Assembly: GCA_017516745.1 (NCBI GenBank)
Contig: JAFXBF010000022.1
Coordinates: forward strand, 1 to 48,641
Direction: 5' to 3'
From: Clostridia bacterium
GTDB lineage: Bacteria > Bacillota > Clostridia > Oscillospirales > Acutalibacteraceae
Length of the DNA stretch: 48,641 nt
Positions 26,600 to 35,551 of this stretch are shown here, piece after piece. Position numbers and translations under genes: made by a program. Under the pieces are notes generated by a model. It did no database searches, was not told where the DNA came from, and worked only from the letters and a program-made list of their open reading frames with translations. Positions within the stretch are counted from its first letter, which is position 1. Each line of letters opens with the position of its first letter.

Positions 26600-26686
26600 G
26601 ATGCAATCCACGTCTGCGAAAAGAACAAGGCATATTATGAATTCAAAGCAGACGAAGGTGTGTTAATCTTCCGTGTGACATTCTGA
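26600..26686 (+). pseudogene. 3' remnant of a plus-strand gene (copy 1)
   Basis: The frame reads CEKNKAYYEFKADEGVLIFR then VTF and a stop. It is the same as the remnant at 46521-46637 apart from a few changes. The ending resembles the last residues of AlbA_2/HATPase_c_4-type proteins (often FRVTF), a weak call. Upstream codons contain a stop. It lies back to back with the TetR promoter in both copies, so the pair was duplicated together. Confidence 0.45.
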
Positions 26687-26700
26687 CAGGAAATAAAATT

Positions 26701-26736
26701 ACCGCTGCATTACCGATTGGTAGTGCGGCGGTTTTT
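26701..26736 (+). terminator. Intrinsic terminator, plus strand
   Basis: A 14 bp stem (26701-26714 with 26719-26732) has two T-G pairs that are valid only on the plus strand, a GATT loop and a T5 run. It follows the 3' gene remnant and ended that lost gene. From 26737 to 26954 nothing further is seen except a small palindrome AATAACGAATCGTTATT at 26841-26857. Confidence 0.75.
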
Positions 26737-26954
26737 ACAGAATCCCGAATTCTTATTTCTCAAATAAACATATCTCCGTCCACCCACCTTGTAACTCTCG
26801 ACAACTAACTCTTTGACACAGGAGCTCCATTCCTTTGAGAAATAACGAATCGTTATTCGGAATTAATTTTTCATCGCTCATTCATCACTCATTTGATATT
26901 GATAAGTGATTGATGTAGTTAAGATTCTTTTCAGAAAACAATTTTCTGAGCAAC

Positions 26955-26984
26955 AAAAAAGCTATGCATAATACAGCATAGCCT
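26955..26984 (-). terminator. Intrinsic terminator of the GH141-like gene
   Basis: On the minus strand GCTATGC (26982-26976) pairs with GCATAGC (26967-26961), followed by T6. It lies 25-50 nt beyond the stop codon of the beta-helix gene. Confidence 0.75.
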
Positions 26985-26989
26985 TTCAG

Positions 26990-27011
26990 CTCGACAAATT
27001 GGAGTTTGTCA
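26990..27011 (+). repeat. Recurrent palindromic element at a gene 3' end
   Basis: CTCGACAAAT-tg-GAGTTTGTCA is an imperfect palindrome. On the minus strand its first three bases (TGA) are the stop codon of the GH141-like gene. Other copies: 30411, 31501, 35530, 36542, 38670, 46989 and 47341. Confidence 0.6.
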
Positions 27012-29651
27012 GTTTGTTCTTCCTATTTTATCAAGAGGAATATTTTTAAATCCGGGAATTGTGTTTTTAAGTATTTCAATATCTTTAATGTTGTAGTTTC
27101 CGGAATTGATATCGACAAAAATCTCTTCCGCTTTATTAAGAGAGTATATTTTATTATCGGATATATCGCTGAATCTGTAAGCGGATGTATGAATATCACC
27201 GATTATCTTATATTTGTTGAAGATAAGGTTACCCTTGACTATGCTTGCAGGATTGGGAATATATGCGGCTGAATCGGATTCTGAAATATCGTCCGTCATA
27301 GTTTTATATTCGCTGAAAGTATTCTGCCAGATTTCACTCTTCCACGGTGAAGCATAGAGAGCATCCCACATATCACCGCTTCCGATATGAGCATGGGTAA
27401 ACCAGCCGCTGTTGAGTGCACCGTCTCTTGCTCTTTCGTCAAAGTAAATTGCATTCTCACCCGAATTAACAATTATATTATTGGTTACGACATTATCTCT
27501 GCCGCCGCCGATATGAATTGAGTTTTTCGGGATATTTATAAGCAGATTGCCGTAAACCTGCTGACCCGAAAGTGCATCGTCAAGATAAATTCCGTCGGGT
27601 CTGTGATCACCCGAGCCGACGTTATAAATGCAGTTGTATCTTATGATATTGCCGTACCACACCCAACTTCTGCCTGAGTAAATTGCGCCTGCATCGTCGG
27701 AAAGAAGACAAACATCGTGAATGTTGTTGTACTCAATAATATGGTTATTGCCTTTGTAGGTAATTGCTTCGTGGGGAGAATTTGCCATTTCATTGTGTGA
27801 ACAGATATTGCCTACACCGAGCAGAGTTACCGCAGGCTGATATGTCTGATAAATCTCCGACCAATCGTGAATATAGTTGTTTTCTGCCTTGCTGTTACCG
27901 GGAGTAAGTGTTTGTGTATCGCCGCCGTCAAGAATGATTCCGCCTTTTCCGGTGTGAGTTATTTCGTTGTTGTATGCAAGATTATTGCTGCCTGTCATAA
28001 TAAGTGCATTGCCTGCAACGTTTTTGATAAGACAGTTCTGAACGGTGTTGTTGTTACCCGTTATAACAATACCGTCACTTCTTGTCCCCTTTACGGTTAT
28101 TCCGTCAAAGGTAAGATAATTAGCCTGTGCATTGATTACAGGATTCAGCGACAGAGAAAGGTCAATCTGTGCCGCCTCGATATTTTCGGGCTTCCAAAGG
28201 CAAAGTAAGCCGTTTTCACGGTCAAGATACCATTCACCTTCAGATGTTAGTTCCTCAAGCACATTGAAGAAATAATAAGGCGCATCTGTTTTTGTTCCGT
28301 AAAGGCTTACAAACTTCGGTGAAAGCTCACACGTTTCGGCATCAAAGCTGCCGATTGGCGAGGAAGCGTCTGCCCAATCGTATTTCCAGTAGCCGAACAT
28401 CCAAATATCATCAAGTGTTTTCCAGCCCGAAATTCTCTGTGCAAGCTCGGAATCAACTTTATAGATATCTGACTCGGGGTTGCGGATTTCATCCCAGTTC
28501 TCAACAGTGGTAAGAGCACCGTCTGATTCTTTGCCGAGACCTGTTTTCACAACCTCTTCTGTGTAAAGGAATTCGGCATCAGGGTATCTTGCAAGAGTTT
28601 GCCTTTTATCATTTACAAAAAGCTCGCAATAAAGCTCTCCGGTATAATCGCCGTCATAGCTTGCCGCTGTATGATATGAACCTATTGCATATATCTTTCC
28701 CCAATCGTCCTTTGAGAGAGAATATGGTGCTTCGGTCAAATTTACAACCACAACATTTTCCCGTGCTTCGGGTGTAAGCCTATCGGATATTTCAGGATAT
28801 TCGCCAACCGATTTAAAATCATCGGGCGAAAGCGTAACACCGCCGTTTAATATAACCTCACCGCCGATTGCACAATATGTTATCGGGCAATCAGCCGTGC
28901 CTGAATCTTCTTTTGTGAATTCAAGCGCAGATACACGGTATTCACCGCCCTCAATACAAACAGTTATTCCGTTTTTGTTTGTTTTATCGGTGTTTCTGAC
29001 GGCTTCAACAGCCTTTTCAATTGTGCGGAACGGAGCGTCTTTTGCTCCGCTGTTTGAATCGTTACCTCTTGTGCTTACATAAAAATCGCCGTTAATCACT
29101 TTATCATCAGCTTTCATATTGGTGTATGTTGAAAGAGCAGGTATAGGTGCTTTATATCCGTCATAAATTTCATCAATTACAAAAGGCACTATGTATGAAT
29201 AACTGCCGATTACAAATCCCGTGAGAATTAAAGCAGAAAGAATTGCTTTCAATATTTTTTTATCAAATATTCTGAAAACGCAAAGAAAAGCAAGAACAGT
29301 TATCATAATAAATGATAAGTAAACGGGAATGATCAACGCTATCTGATTAAGCTCACCATTGCCGATAACGGCGTTTGTCAGAAGCATAAGACCGATAAGA
29401 ACAATCGCAAAAACCAATGCAGTAATAACCGCATTGATAACGGTTTTCTTTTTGCCTGCGTTTCTGCTTAAGGGAATAGAAAGTAATGCACCACCAAAAC
29501 AGACAACAACAGCAAGAATAAACTGAAGCGGTGTATATTCATAACACAGATATTGCATATGGAAATAATAAAGACCAACAATTGAAAAGATAATACCTAT
29601 AAAAAGGCAAATAATTTCAGATATTATTTTCTTTTGGCGTGATTTTTTCAT
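27009..29651 (-). CDS. GH141-like beta-helix glycosidase fused to N-terminal membrane helices
   Basis: 880 residues; GGAGG lies about 9 nt before the ATG. Residues 1-165 hold about five membrane helices (for example IICLFIGIIFSIVGLYYFHM, AVITALVFAIVLIGLMLLTN and ILKAILSALILTGFVIGSYS). The extracellular part begins at about 190 with DFYVSTRGNDSNSGAKDAPF, the usual entry of GH141-type right-handed beta-helix enzymes. It continues with ITYCAIGGEVILNGGVTLSP and a long beta-helix with NNTVQNC and NNHIIEYNNIHDV rungs to about 860. GH141 members include an O-methyl-fucosidase and xylanases; the substrate here is not readable. Membrane fusion is unusual for such enzymes. The gene stands alone, with a promoter at 29739-29767 and a terminator at 26955-26984. 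Confidence 0.8.
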   Translation of the reverse strand: MKKSRQKKIISEIICLFIGIIFSIVGLYYFHMQYLCYEYTPLQFILAVVVCFGGALLSIPLSRNAGKKKTVINAVITALVFAIVLIGLMLLTNAVIGNGELNQIALIIPVYLSFIMITVLAFLCVFRIFDKKILKAILSALILTGFVIGSYSYIVPFVIDEIYDGYKAPIPALSTYTNMKADDKVINGDFYVSTRGNDSNSGAKDAPFRTIEKAVEAVRNTDKTNKNGITVCIEGGEYRVSALEFTKEDSGTADCPITYCAIGGEVILNGGVTLSPDDFKSVGEYPEISDRLTPEARENVVVVNLTEAPYSLSKDDWGKIYAIGSYHTAASYDGDYTGELYCELFVNDKRQTLARYPDAEFLYTEEVVKTGLGKESDGALTTVENWDEIRNPESDIYKVDSELAQRISGWKTLDDIWMFGYWKYDWADASSPIGSFDAETCELSPKFVSLYGTKTDAPYYFFNVLEELTSEGEWYLDRENGLLCLWKPENIEAAQIDLSLSLNPVINAQANYLTFDGITVKGTRSDGIVITGNNNTVQNCLIKNVAGNALIMTGSNNLAYNNEITHTGKGGIILDGGDTQTLTPGNSKAENNYIHDWSEIYQTYQPAVTLLGVGNICSHNEMANSPHEAITYKGNNHIIEYNNIHDVCLLSDDAGAIYSGRSWVWYGNIIRYNCIYNVGSGDHRPDGIYLDDALSGQQVYGNLLINIPKNSIHIGGGRDNVVTNNIIVNSGENAIYFDERARDGALNSGWFTHAHIGSGDMWDALYASPWKSEIWQNTFSEYKTMTDDISESDSAAYIPNPASIVKGNLIFNKYKIIGDIHTSAYRFSDISDNKIYSLNKAEEIFVDINSGNYNIKDIEILKNTIPGFKNIPLDKIGRTN

Positions 29652-29738
29652 GAAATGGATACCTCCGAAAACTCAAAATCGAATAACCAACGTAACAACA
29701 GGTTATCTGATAAGCCGCTACAAAGATTCATATATTGT

Positions 29739-29767
29739 TTTATAGCATATTTTTGCTAAAAAGACAA
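29739..29767 (-). promoter_or_regulatory. Promoter of the GH141-like gene
   Basis: On the minus strand, TTGTCT (29767-29762), a 17 bp spacer and TATAAA (29744-29739), 88 nt before the start codon. No palindromic element follows this one, unlike the promoters at 36542, 38670 and 47341. Confidence 0.5.
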
Positions 29768-29849
29768 CCCGCTTGCGCTGATACAGCAAGAGAAAATATT
29801 TACTGAAAAAAGCTTATAAAAAAAATAATTATGTAGGTTCTTTCAAGCC

Positions 29850-30382
29850 TTATTATGCTTATGTACACAGGCCTGTGTGTCGGTGAGGTTTTGGCACTTA
29901 CATGGGATGATATTGACTTCAAAGAAAATATGATTGACATTAACAAATCAACTGTATATATACCTGTAAACGGTAAATATGAATCTGTTGTTCAGAACAG
30001 CGGCAAGACTGACAGCAGCATGCGTTTGCTGCCTATGGCAAGTAAGGCAAGGGAGGCACTTATTGAGCTCAAAGAAATGTCCGATGACAGTAACCTTGTT
30101 ATTACAACAATAAATGGAAACTCCCCTACCCGTGCATCATTAGGCAAATCGCTTACAAGGATGTGCCGTAATGCAGGCATTATTGGAAAAGACGAATACC
30201 GCAGCGTACACACCTTACGATACACTTTCGCAACAATGCTTTTTGAAAACGGCTGCTCAATAAAAATAGTGTCCGAATTACTCGGACACTGCGATACAAG
30301 AGTTACTGAAAACACATATATTCATGTTATTCAGAAACAAAAAATTAAGGCTATTGAGGATTTTGATAAATATTGTGTGTAA
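29850..30382 (+). pseudogene. Tyrosine integrase remnant, catalytic half (copy 2)
   Basis: About 175 codons are open, from IMLMYTGL-type sequence to DKYCV and a stop. Boxes present: HTLRYTFAT (HxxR), LLGHCDT (second His) and NTYIHVIQKQ (Tyr nucleophile). The first catalytic arginine box reads YTGLCVGEVLAL, with Cys where the family, and the copy at 16290, have Arg; a recombinase with this change should be inactive. The N-terminal arm and core-binding domain are missing and no start signal is seen. The rest is intact, so the decay is recent or the frame is kept by chance. Confidence 0.82.
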
Positions 30383-30406
30383 AAAGCAGTAAAAGCGAAC
30401 CGTTAT

Positions 30407-31483
30407 TCAACTCAACAAATAAGAATTTGACGGGCTGTACAAAACAGGTATCATACTTAATAAACGCTCAAAGAACTGATGGCACTGCGTACAGAGGTTT
30501 TGAAAAAATGATAAAACACGCTGCATAAACACACAAAGAGAGTCGCTCAGCTCCTTTATAAAGCGCTCAAACTCGGTAAGTCTGTTGTTCTCGTCATACC
30601 CGTTTTTATCTTTATAGACACGGACATAATCAATCAGCCATTCTATGGGATATTCATTTTCAGGCTCATCCCAACCGCTGAAATCAGAATTGATATACAT
30701 AGACAAAATCATACACATTCTGTATTGCGGCGATTCTTTTGTCTGCGCCACTTCTTTTCCGTCAACATAAAAGGTTATTCCTTCCGGTCTCCAGTCCATA
30801 GCATAGGTGTGGAATTCATTAATATAGTCACTTGGATCGCCATCCAATTCAACCTTGCTTGCCCATTCGTCAAGATCGGGATCATCCCAAGCATGAACCT
30901 TTGGCTCAAACACTCCGGGAGATTTAAAAAAGGTCTCCAATACATCTATTTCACCATTCTGCTTTGACATTGTTCCGTCGGAGTGAGCATCATCCTGAGT
31001 GCCTATAAGCCACCATGAAGCGTATCCGCCACCGCCGGTATCAGGCATTTTCATCCGTATTTCAAAATAGCCATACTGTGTTGCGTATCCTTCATATGGC
31101 TCAACTTGCATCTGCTGAGCACCGCCGGGATGCAGATGATTCTTTTCCCATGTCTGAATACCGTTGGCTATCCATAAAAGATTATCGGGATCTACCGAGC
31201 CGGGCTGACCGCCGAAATAATCCGGAGAATCTTTTGTGATATACAGATTAAGGTAACCGTTCTCGACTTTATATCTTGCAGAGGACCCTGCTGTGTTGGC
31301 GGTACAGTGAGGAAGATACTGCGGCAGCCAGTACTCTGTATCTAAATCGCCGTAATTAAATTCGGTGCTGAAATCAAGGACATAGCCTTCCTTTTCGGGA
31401 ACACTATCTTCGGCAGATGCTCCTAACGGCGAGCCGACCAGCATAATTAAAGCAAGCAGCAAAGCCATACTTTTTCTATACAT
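30407..31483 (-). CDS. Secreted GH16 endo-beta-glucanase-like enzyme
   Basis: 358 residues from the ATG at 31483, which has AAAGG about 10 nt upstream. The signal peptide spans 1-25. The GH16 jelly-roll includes YFEIRMKMPDTGGGGYASWW and the catalytic motif GEIDVLE (Glu178 nucleophile, Asp180, Glu183 acid/base). The aromatic strand WRPEGITFYVDGKEV and the closing YPIEWLIDYVRVYKD are also present. GH16 enzymes cleave beta-1,3, mixed-link or galactan backbones; the subfamily cannot be told. After the domain (about 290) comes an amphipathic C-terminal region, LCVFMQRVLSFFQNLC and FFERLLSMIPVLYSP. The last seven residues are encoded by the palindromic element at 30411-30432, suggesting loss of the original stop. 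Inverted element copies bracket the gene. Confidence 0.88.
   Translation of the reverse strand: MYRKSMALLLALIMLVGSPLGASAEDSVPEKEGYVLDFSTEFNYGDLDTEYWLPQYLPHCTANTAGSSARYKVENGYLNLYITKDSPDYFGGQPGSVDPDNLLWIANGIQTWEKNHLHPGGAQQMQVEPYEGYATQYGYFEIRMKMPDTGGGGYASWWLIGTQDDAHSDGTMSKQNGEIDVLETFFKSPGVFEPKVHAWDDPDLDEWASKVELDGDPSDYINEFHTYAMDWRPEGITFYVDGKEVAQTKESPQYRMCMILSMYINSDFSGWDEPENEYPIEWLIDYVRVYKDKNGYDENNRLTEFERFIKELSDSLCVFMQRVLSFFQNLCTQCHQFFERLLSMIPVLYSPSNSYLLS
30411..30432 (+). repeat. Palindromic element inside the GH16 gene end
   Basis: CTCAACAAAT-aa-GAATTTGACG. It is the same element as at 26990, 35530 and 46989, but here the minus-strand TGA that would be a stop is changed to CGTC. Translation therefore runs through it to a TGA at 30407. 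Confidence 0.55.
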
Positions 31484-31500
31484 AGTTTGCAACCTTTCGT

Positions 31501-31520
31501 ACAAATTCTTATTTTTTTCG
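31501..31520 (-). repeat. Palindromic element upstream of the GH16 gene
   Basis: On the plus strand ACAAATTCTTATTTTTTTCG. It is nearly identical to the element at 36542-36561 and inverted relative to the copy at 30411. The 12 bp core CAAATTCTTATT is exactly complementary to the 3' copy. No clear -10 stands beside this copy. Confidence 0.5.
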
Positions 31521-31581
31521 GTGTCAGCAGTTCGTGATACATTTCATTGAAAAGGCTCATCAGGAAGTTTTTATTATCTCA

Positions 31582-33147
31582 TCACTCAAAAATATCAATA
31601 ATTAATTTGCGTATTTCTTCAATTGCTATATTAAATGCTTGGCGGATAAATCTTACCGCCTTTTCAAAGAAGCTTTCTGTTTCAAGCTCGGCATTCTCTC
31701 CGTCAGCGGAATAGCAGCCGATATTGTTGCTTGTTATTTCATTGCCGTAGAAATCCGTCATACAGCCGTCCTCAACCTCAAAGCCCGCACCGATTAACGG
31801 CGAGCCCTCTGCAAGCTGATAAGCCTTTATCGGGTCATCACCGCCTGCAAAGCCCGGAAGAGTATTTAAAGCGTCCTTATCAAATGCCGGATTGAAGGTA
31901 TTGTAATAGCAGTTGTTGGCAAACACATTATTCCAATCCTTCATTTCGCTGTTTATATGATAAAACTTATGTCCGTCCTTAAAAACTATAATGTTGTTTG
32001 CAAACAGCGAATCATAAATCTGAGTCATCTGAAATTCGGATGAATTGATTATTGTGTTGTTGTAAAAGCTGAAATTCCATTCGCCGTCAGATACGCCTAT
32101 TTTGTTTCTGCCCTGATTGTCGTTAACGGACAGACAATATCTTACCGTATTACCCCAGTTACCGCCTTCGGCAGGATTGTTGCACATAAAGCGCATATTA
32201 TCGTGTGAATAAATATATTCGTACGTACAGTTGTATGAGCCGTGGTCAAAATCCACCGTCATTCCGTCACCGTAGTTTTTCTGACCGGCTATTTCGCAGT
32301 AGCTGAAGGTGCAGTTTGAGGAATAATGAGTCCACATTGCGGCGGTAAAATAGAGGATTTCTCCGTTTTCATCAAGACCGACACCCTGGCAACAGTCAAT
32401 CGCACGGCAATGCGTTACCAAAGCGCCGTCACAGCCTTCAAGAACGACCGCTTCACCGTCCATATTGTAAAATTCACAGTTCTTTACAAGTGCATTTTTG
32501 TTCAGATCCTGACTTCCGGTGAAAAATATACCGTTGCCCACGTCGTATATTTTGCAGTTAATCGCCTGAAAATCGTTGACGGGATAAGGTGAGCCGCCGT
32601 AACGCTTGATAACAATTGCAGCTCTGCCCGAAATCGGACCTTCGGTATAATTGTCACGAGATGTTACGGTATAATTCTGCATATCGTGGAATTCGCAGTT
32701 TTCAATTCTGACGCCCCTCGATTCCTTTGTAACACCATCAACCCAGATACCGCCGCCGTTGTGCGCTGTTATTTCAAAACCGGAAACAGTTACATATGAG
32801 CAGTCAAAAAGCTTCATAACCGCATCTCTCGCATCAGTGTTGAGATGCGGCTTTTCGCCCTCACCGTAAGACGAAATGACAATAGGATTATCCTGAGTTC
32901 CCGAGCATGTAAGCGTAATGGCGCAGTCATAGTCTCCGCCTGACTTGAACAGAACTTTGTCGCCTGCTTCAAGGGTTAAAGCAGCTATGTTATCAACGGT
33001 TTTCCAGGCAGACGCTTCGGATAAGCCGGTGTTTTCGTCATTACCCGATATGCTGTCAATATAGTAAGTCGTTCCTGCTGCAAACACAAACGGAGTTACG
33101 CTCAGGGTGATTAAAACAGCAAGAATTACCGATAAAAGCTTTTTCAT
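31582..33147 (-). CDS. Secreted parallel beta-helix protein (polysaccharide lyase/hydrolase-like)
   Basis: 521 residues; GGAGG lies before the ATG. The signal peptide spans 1-24. The mature start TYYIDSISGNDENTGLSEAS and AWKTVDNIAALTLEAGDKVL are the usual entry of pectate-lyase-like right-handed beta-helix enzymes. Rungs such as VRIENCEFHDMQNYTV and ALVKNCEFYNMDGEAVVLEG run to about 440. A short beta domain follows, then a C-terminal helical tail, ESFFEKAVRFIRQAF and IAIEEIRKLIIDIFE. No catalytic residues could be assigned. It lies 53 nt after the GH92 gene and is probably co-transcribed with it. It is likely to act on a complex glycan outside the cell, whereas its GH92 partner lacks a signal peptide. 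Confidence 0.82.
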   Translation of the reverse strand: MKKLLSVILAVLITLSVTPFVFAAGTTYYIDSISGNDENTGLSEASAWKTVDNIAALTLEAGDKVLFKSGGDYDCAITLTCSGTQDNPIVISSYGEGEKPHLNTDARDAVMKLFDCSYVTVSGFEITAHNGGGIWVDGVTKESRGVRIENCEFHDMQNYTVTSRDNYTEGPISGRAAIVIKRYGGSPYPVNDFQAINCKIYDVGNGIFFTGSQDLNKNALVKNCEFYNMDGEAVVLEGCDGALVTHCRAIDCCQGVGLDENGEILYFTAAMWTHYSSNCTFSYCEIAGQKNYGDGMTVDFDHGSYNCTYEYIYSHDNMRFMCNNPAEGGNWGNTVRYCLSVNDNQGRNKIGVSDGEWNFSFYNNTIINSSEFQMTQIYDSLFANNIIVFKDGHKFYHINSEMKDWNNVFANNCYYNTFNPAFDKDALNTLPGFAGGDDPIKAYQLAEGSPLIGAGFEVEDGCMTDFYGNEITSNNIGCYSADGENAELETESFFEKAVRFIRQAFNIAIEEIRKLIIDIFE

Positions 33148-33200
33148 AACAATACCTCCATAAATTCTAATTCATTTATTCTCTGCAAATTTTTTGCTCT

Positions 33201-35420
33201 TTAGAAACAATCCGTAACAGGCTCTTTTGAAAGCTCAACCTTTAAAGTGCCGCCTGATGTAATTTCAAAATACGACAAATACGGTCTTTTTATCAAATTC
33301 CCGTTAAACTCAACCTTTTTGATATAAGGGTATTCAAGAGGGTCTTTGTCACAAACCACGGTAAAAGTATCGGCATTTATACAAGAATGATAAATTTTAT
33401 TTAATTTAACAGTCGCTTTCTTAAATAAGGGGGTATTAATATAATAATTCTGCTGACCGATACAAACCTGAGCAAATCCAAGGCTTGACAGAACATACCA
33501 CGCAGAAAGCTGACCTACATCTTCATTGCCGCAGAAACCGTATGCACCTGTTCTGTATGCTTCTTTCTGAACTTTTCTAGCCCAGTACTGTGTACGGTGA
33601 GAGAGACCCAAAATGTTAAAATAATGGGTGATGTTATGGCAAGGTTCATTTGAATGGTTGTAATCTTCATTCCAAAGTTTAGAAAAATCGGCATTTTCAA
33701 AAAATCTTTCCAAAAGCTCAATTGTTCTTTCTTCGCCAAAGAGCTTGCTTAAACCGATAACATCGTAAGGTACAAACCACGACTGTTGAAAAATGTTGCT
33801 CTCAACACATCCGTCATCGTCATATTCATTTTCTTCTTTTACAAATTTACCGTTCTTTTTTCGTGGTGCTAAAAAGCCAAGTTTTTCATCGTAATTTTCG
33901 ATATATTTTTTTGCACGATAAAAAAAGAATTCTTCGTTTTCTTTATCGCCTTTTTCTTTTGCAAAAAGGTACATTGTGTAATCTGCAAGTAAAAATTCCA
34001 AAGTATCACTCAGTTTTTCGGGAACAAAAGCATTTTTCAGATACTGTTCGCAATCGGGTCTTACGGAATGAAACGGCTTACCGAATAATTCTTTTTCACA
34101 TTTGCTTGAGGCAAGACCTATTTTGTATGCTTTTTCCGTATCATAATTCCTGATATTTTTGAGGTATGCATCAGCAACAACAAGAAGTCCGGGGTCTCCG
34201 ACCATAGAGTGCGTGTCAATGCCCAAAAGCTCCCATTGCGGAAATGATGTATTTTTAGTCTCCGCTATTTTTAAAAGTGAATTGACCTCATCATTAACAA
34301 TATCCGGACGGATAATTGCCAGAAGAGGAAATTCACTTCTGTAAACATCCCAGCCGCTGAATACCGTGCGGTGAATGTAACTGTCATCTTTCATCGTTTT
34401 TCCGTCCAAAGAAAAGCTTCCGTCAATATCAGCAGAAACTCTCGGATCTAAAAGTGTATGATAAAGGCAGGTGTAAAAAAGCTTTAAATCTGTTTCGTTA
34501 CTGCCTTCAACATCTGCAATGCTGAAGGCTTGTTCCCATAAAAATTGAGCATTTTTTCTTTGAGCATCAAAATCAAAGTCAGGAATTTCCGCACTTAAAT
34601 TCATTCTTGCACCGGCAAGACTTGTGTAAGAAATACCGCATTTTATTTTAAGCGAATCTGTGAGATTTTCACCGAATTCCAAAAGAAGCCCGACATCTTC
34701 GTGGCAAAATTCTTTTATATGTTCACTCTGCATTTCTTCATTTGAAAAGAATTGCATTTTTGCAGGTGCTTCGGAAAACTCGCAGGTAAAATACAAATCG
34801 TAAGAAATTCCTGCATGACCGTGACCGAAACCGCCGCCCTTCGGTGTGCAAATAATTTTACCTTCAACAGTATTTTCGTTAACTATTTTAATTTCTTCAA
34901 AATCTGCTTTGCCACCGATTCTGCGAGAAAAATTCATTATAATTTTTGCGTTTTCGTTTTGCGGATATGTAAATCTTAATATACCGCTGTGAACATTCGC
35001 TGTAGTTTCCGCTAAAATATTGTAACGGTCTAATTTTACGGAGTAATAGCCTGCTTCTGTTTTTTCGCTGTCGTGAGAAAATTCCGATTTCCAGCCTTTT
35101 TTACCCTTTTTAAATTCGACATGACTGTTACTGCCGCTTCTTAAATCCGGTTCGCCCGTAACAGGCATAATCTGGATATTTCCCAAATCACCGTACCAAC
35201 CTATACCGCTCATATGGTTGAAGCTGAAGCCTTCTATTGTGTTATCGCAATAGTTGTAGCCGTTACCGTTGTCACCACCCGTTACTGTATCCGGTGAAAG
35301 CTGCACCATACCGCCGGGAACAGCAGCTCCCGGATACGTTTTACCGCCGCCGTGATAACTTTCTGCCTGACCGTCCGCAACGGTACCGATCATTGTATCA
35401 ACATATTTTACCTTACTCAT
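33201..35420 (-). CDS. GH92 alpha-mannosidase-like enzyme
   Basis: 739 residues from the ATG at 35420, with AGGTGA 4-6 nt upstream. It begins KYVDTMIGTVADGQAESYHG and continues YPGAAVPGGMVQLSPDT, the GH92 N-terminal signature. Also present are FSFNHMSGIGWYGDLGNIQI, HRTVFSGWDVYRSEFPLL and VESNIFQQSWFVPYDV, in the position of the family's general acid Glu. GFCGNEDVGQLSAWYVLSSL holds the second catalytic carboxylate. GH92 enzymes are exo-acting, calcium-dependent alpha-mannosidases working on N-glycans or yeast mannan. The VES-N-I-F box departs from the usual EGN-x-W form, so linkage preference may differ. There is no signal peptide, so it should be cytoplasmic and would need imported oligosaccharides. 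Confidence 0.9.
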   Translation of the reverse strand: MSKVKYVDTMIGTVADGQAESYHGGGKTYPGAAVPGGMVQLSPDTVTGGDNGNGYNYCDNTIEGFSFNHMSGIGWYGDLGNIQIMPVTGEPDLRSGSNSHVEFKKGKKGWKSEFSHDSEKTEAGYYSVKLDRYNILAETTANVHSGILRFTYPQNENAKIIMNFSRRIGGKADFEEIKIVNENTVEGKIICTPKGGGFGHGHAGISYDLYFTCEFSEAPAKMQFFSNEEMQSEHIKEFCHEDVGLLLEFGENLTDSLKIKCGISYTSLAGARMNLSAEIPDFDFDAQRKNAQFLWEQAFSIADVEGSNETDLKLFYTCLYHTLLDPRVSADIDGSFSLDGKTMKDDSYIHRTVFSGWDVYRSEFPLLAIIRPDIVNDEVNSLLKIAETKNTSFPQWELLGIDTHSMVGDPGLLVVADAYLKNIRNYDTEKAYKIGLASSKCEKELFGKPFHSVRPDCEQYLKNAFVPEKLSDTLEFLLADYTMYLFAKEKGDKENEEFFFYRAKKYIENYDEKLGFLAPRKKNGKFVKEENEYDDDGCVESNIFQQSWFVPYDVIGLSKLFGEERTIELLERFFENADFSKLWNEDYNHSNEPCHNITHYFNILGLSHRTQYWARKVQKEAYRTGAYGFCGNEDVGQLSAWYVLSSLGFAQVCIGQQNYYINTPLFKKATVKLNKIYHSCINADTFTVVCDKDPLEYPYIKKVEFNGNLIKRPYLSYFEITSGGTLKVELSKEPVTDCF

Positions 35421-35529
35421 AAAATCACCTATCAAAATTCTTTTCTAACCTGGTCATATACAGTTATTGGGTTCTGTTGCTCCTCCTGCTGAAAGTTCTG
35501 TTTTCAGGCTTTTGCTCTTGAAATTTCAG

Positions 35530-35551
35530 CTCGACAAATCGGAATTCGTCA
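35530..35551 (+). repeat. Palindromic element at the 3' end of the propeller glycosidase gene
   Basis: CTCGACAAAT-cg-GAATTCGTCA. On the minus strand its first three bases are the TGA stop of the gene ending at 35549. The inverted partner is at 36542-36561, on the other side of the gene. Confidence 0.6.
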
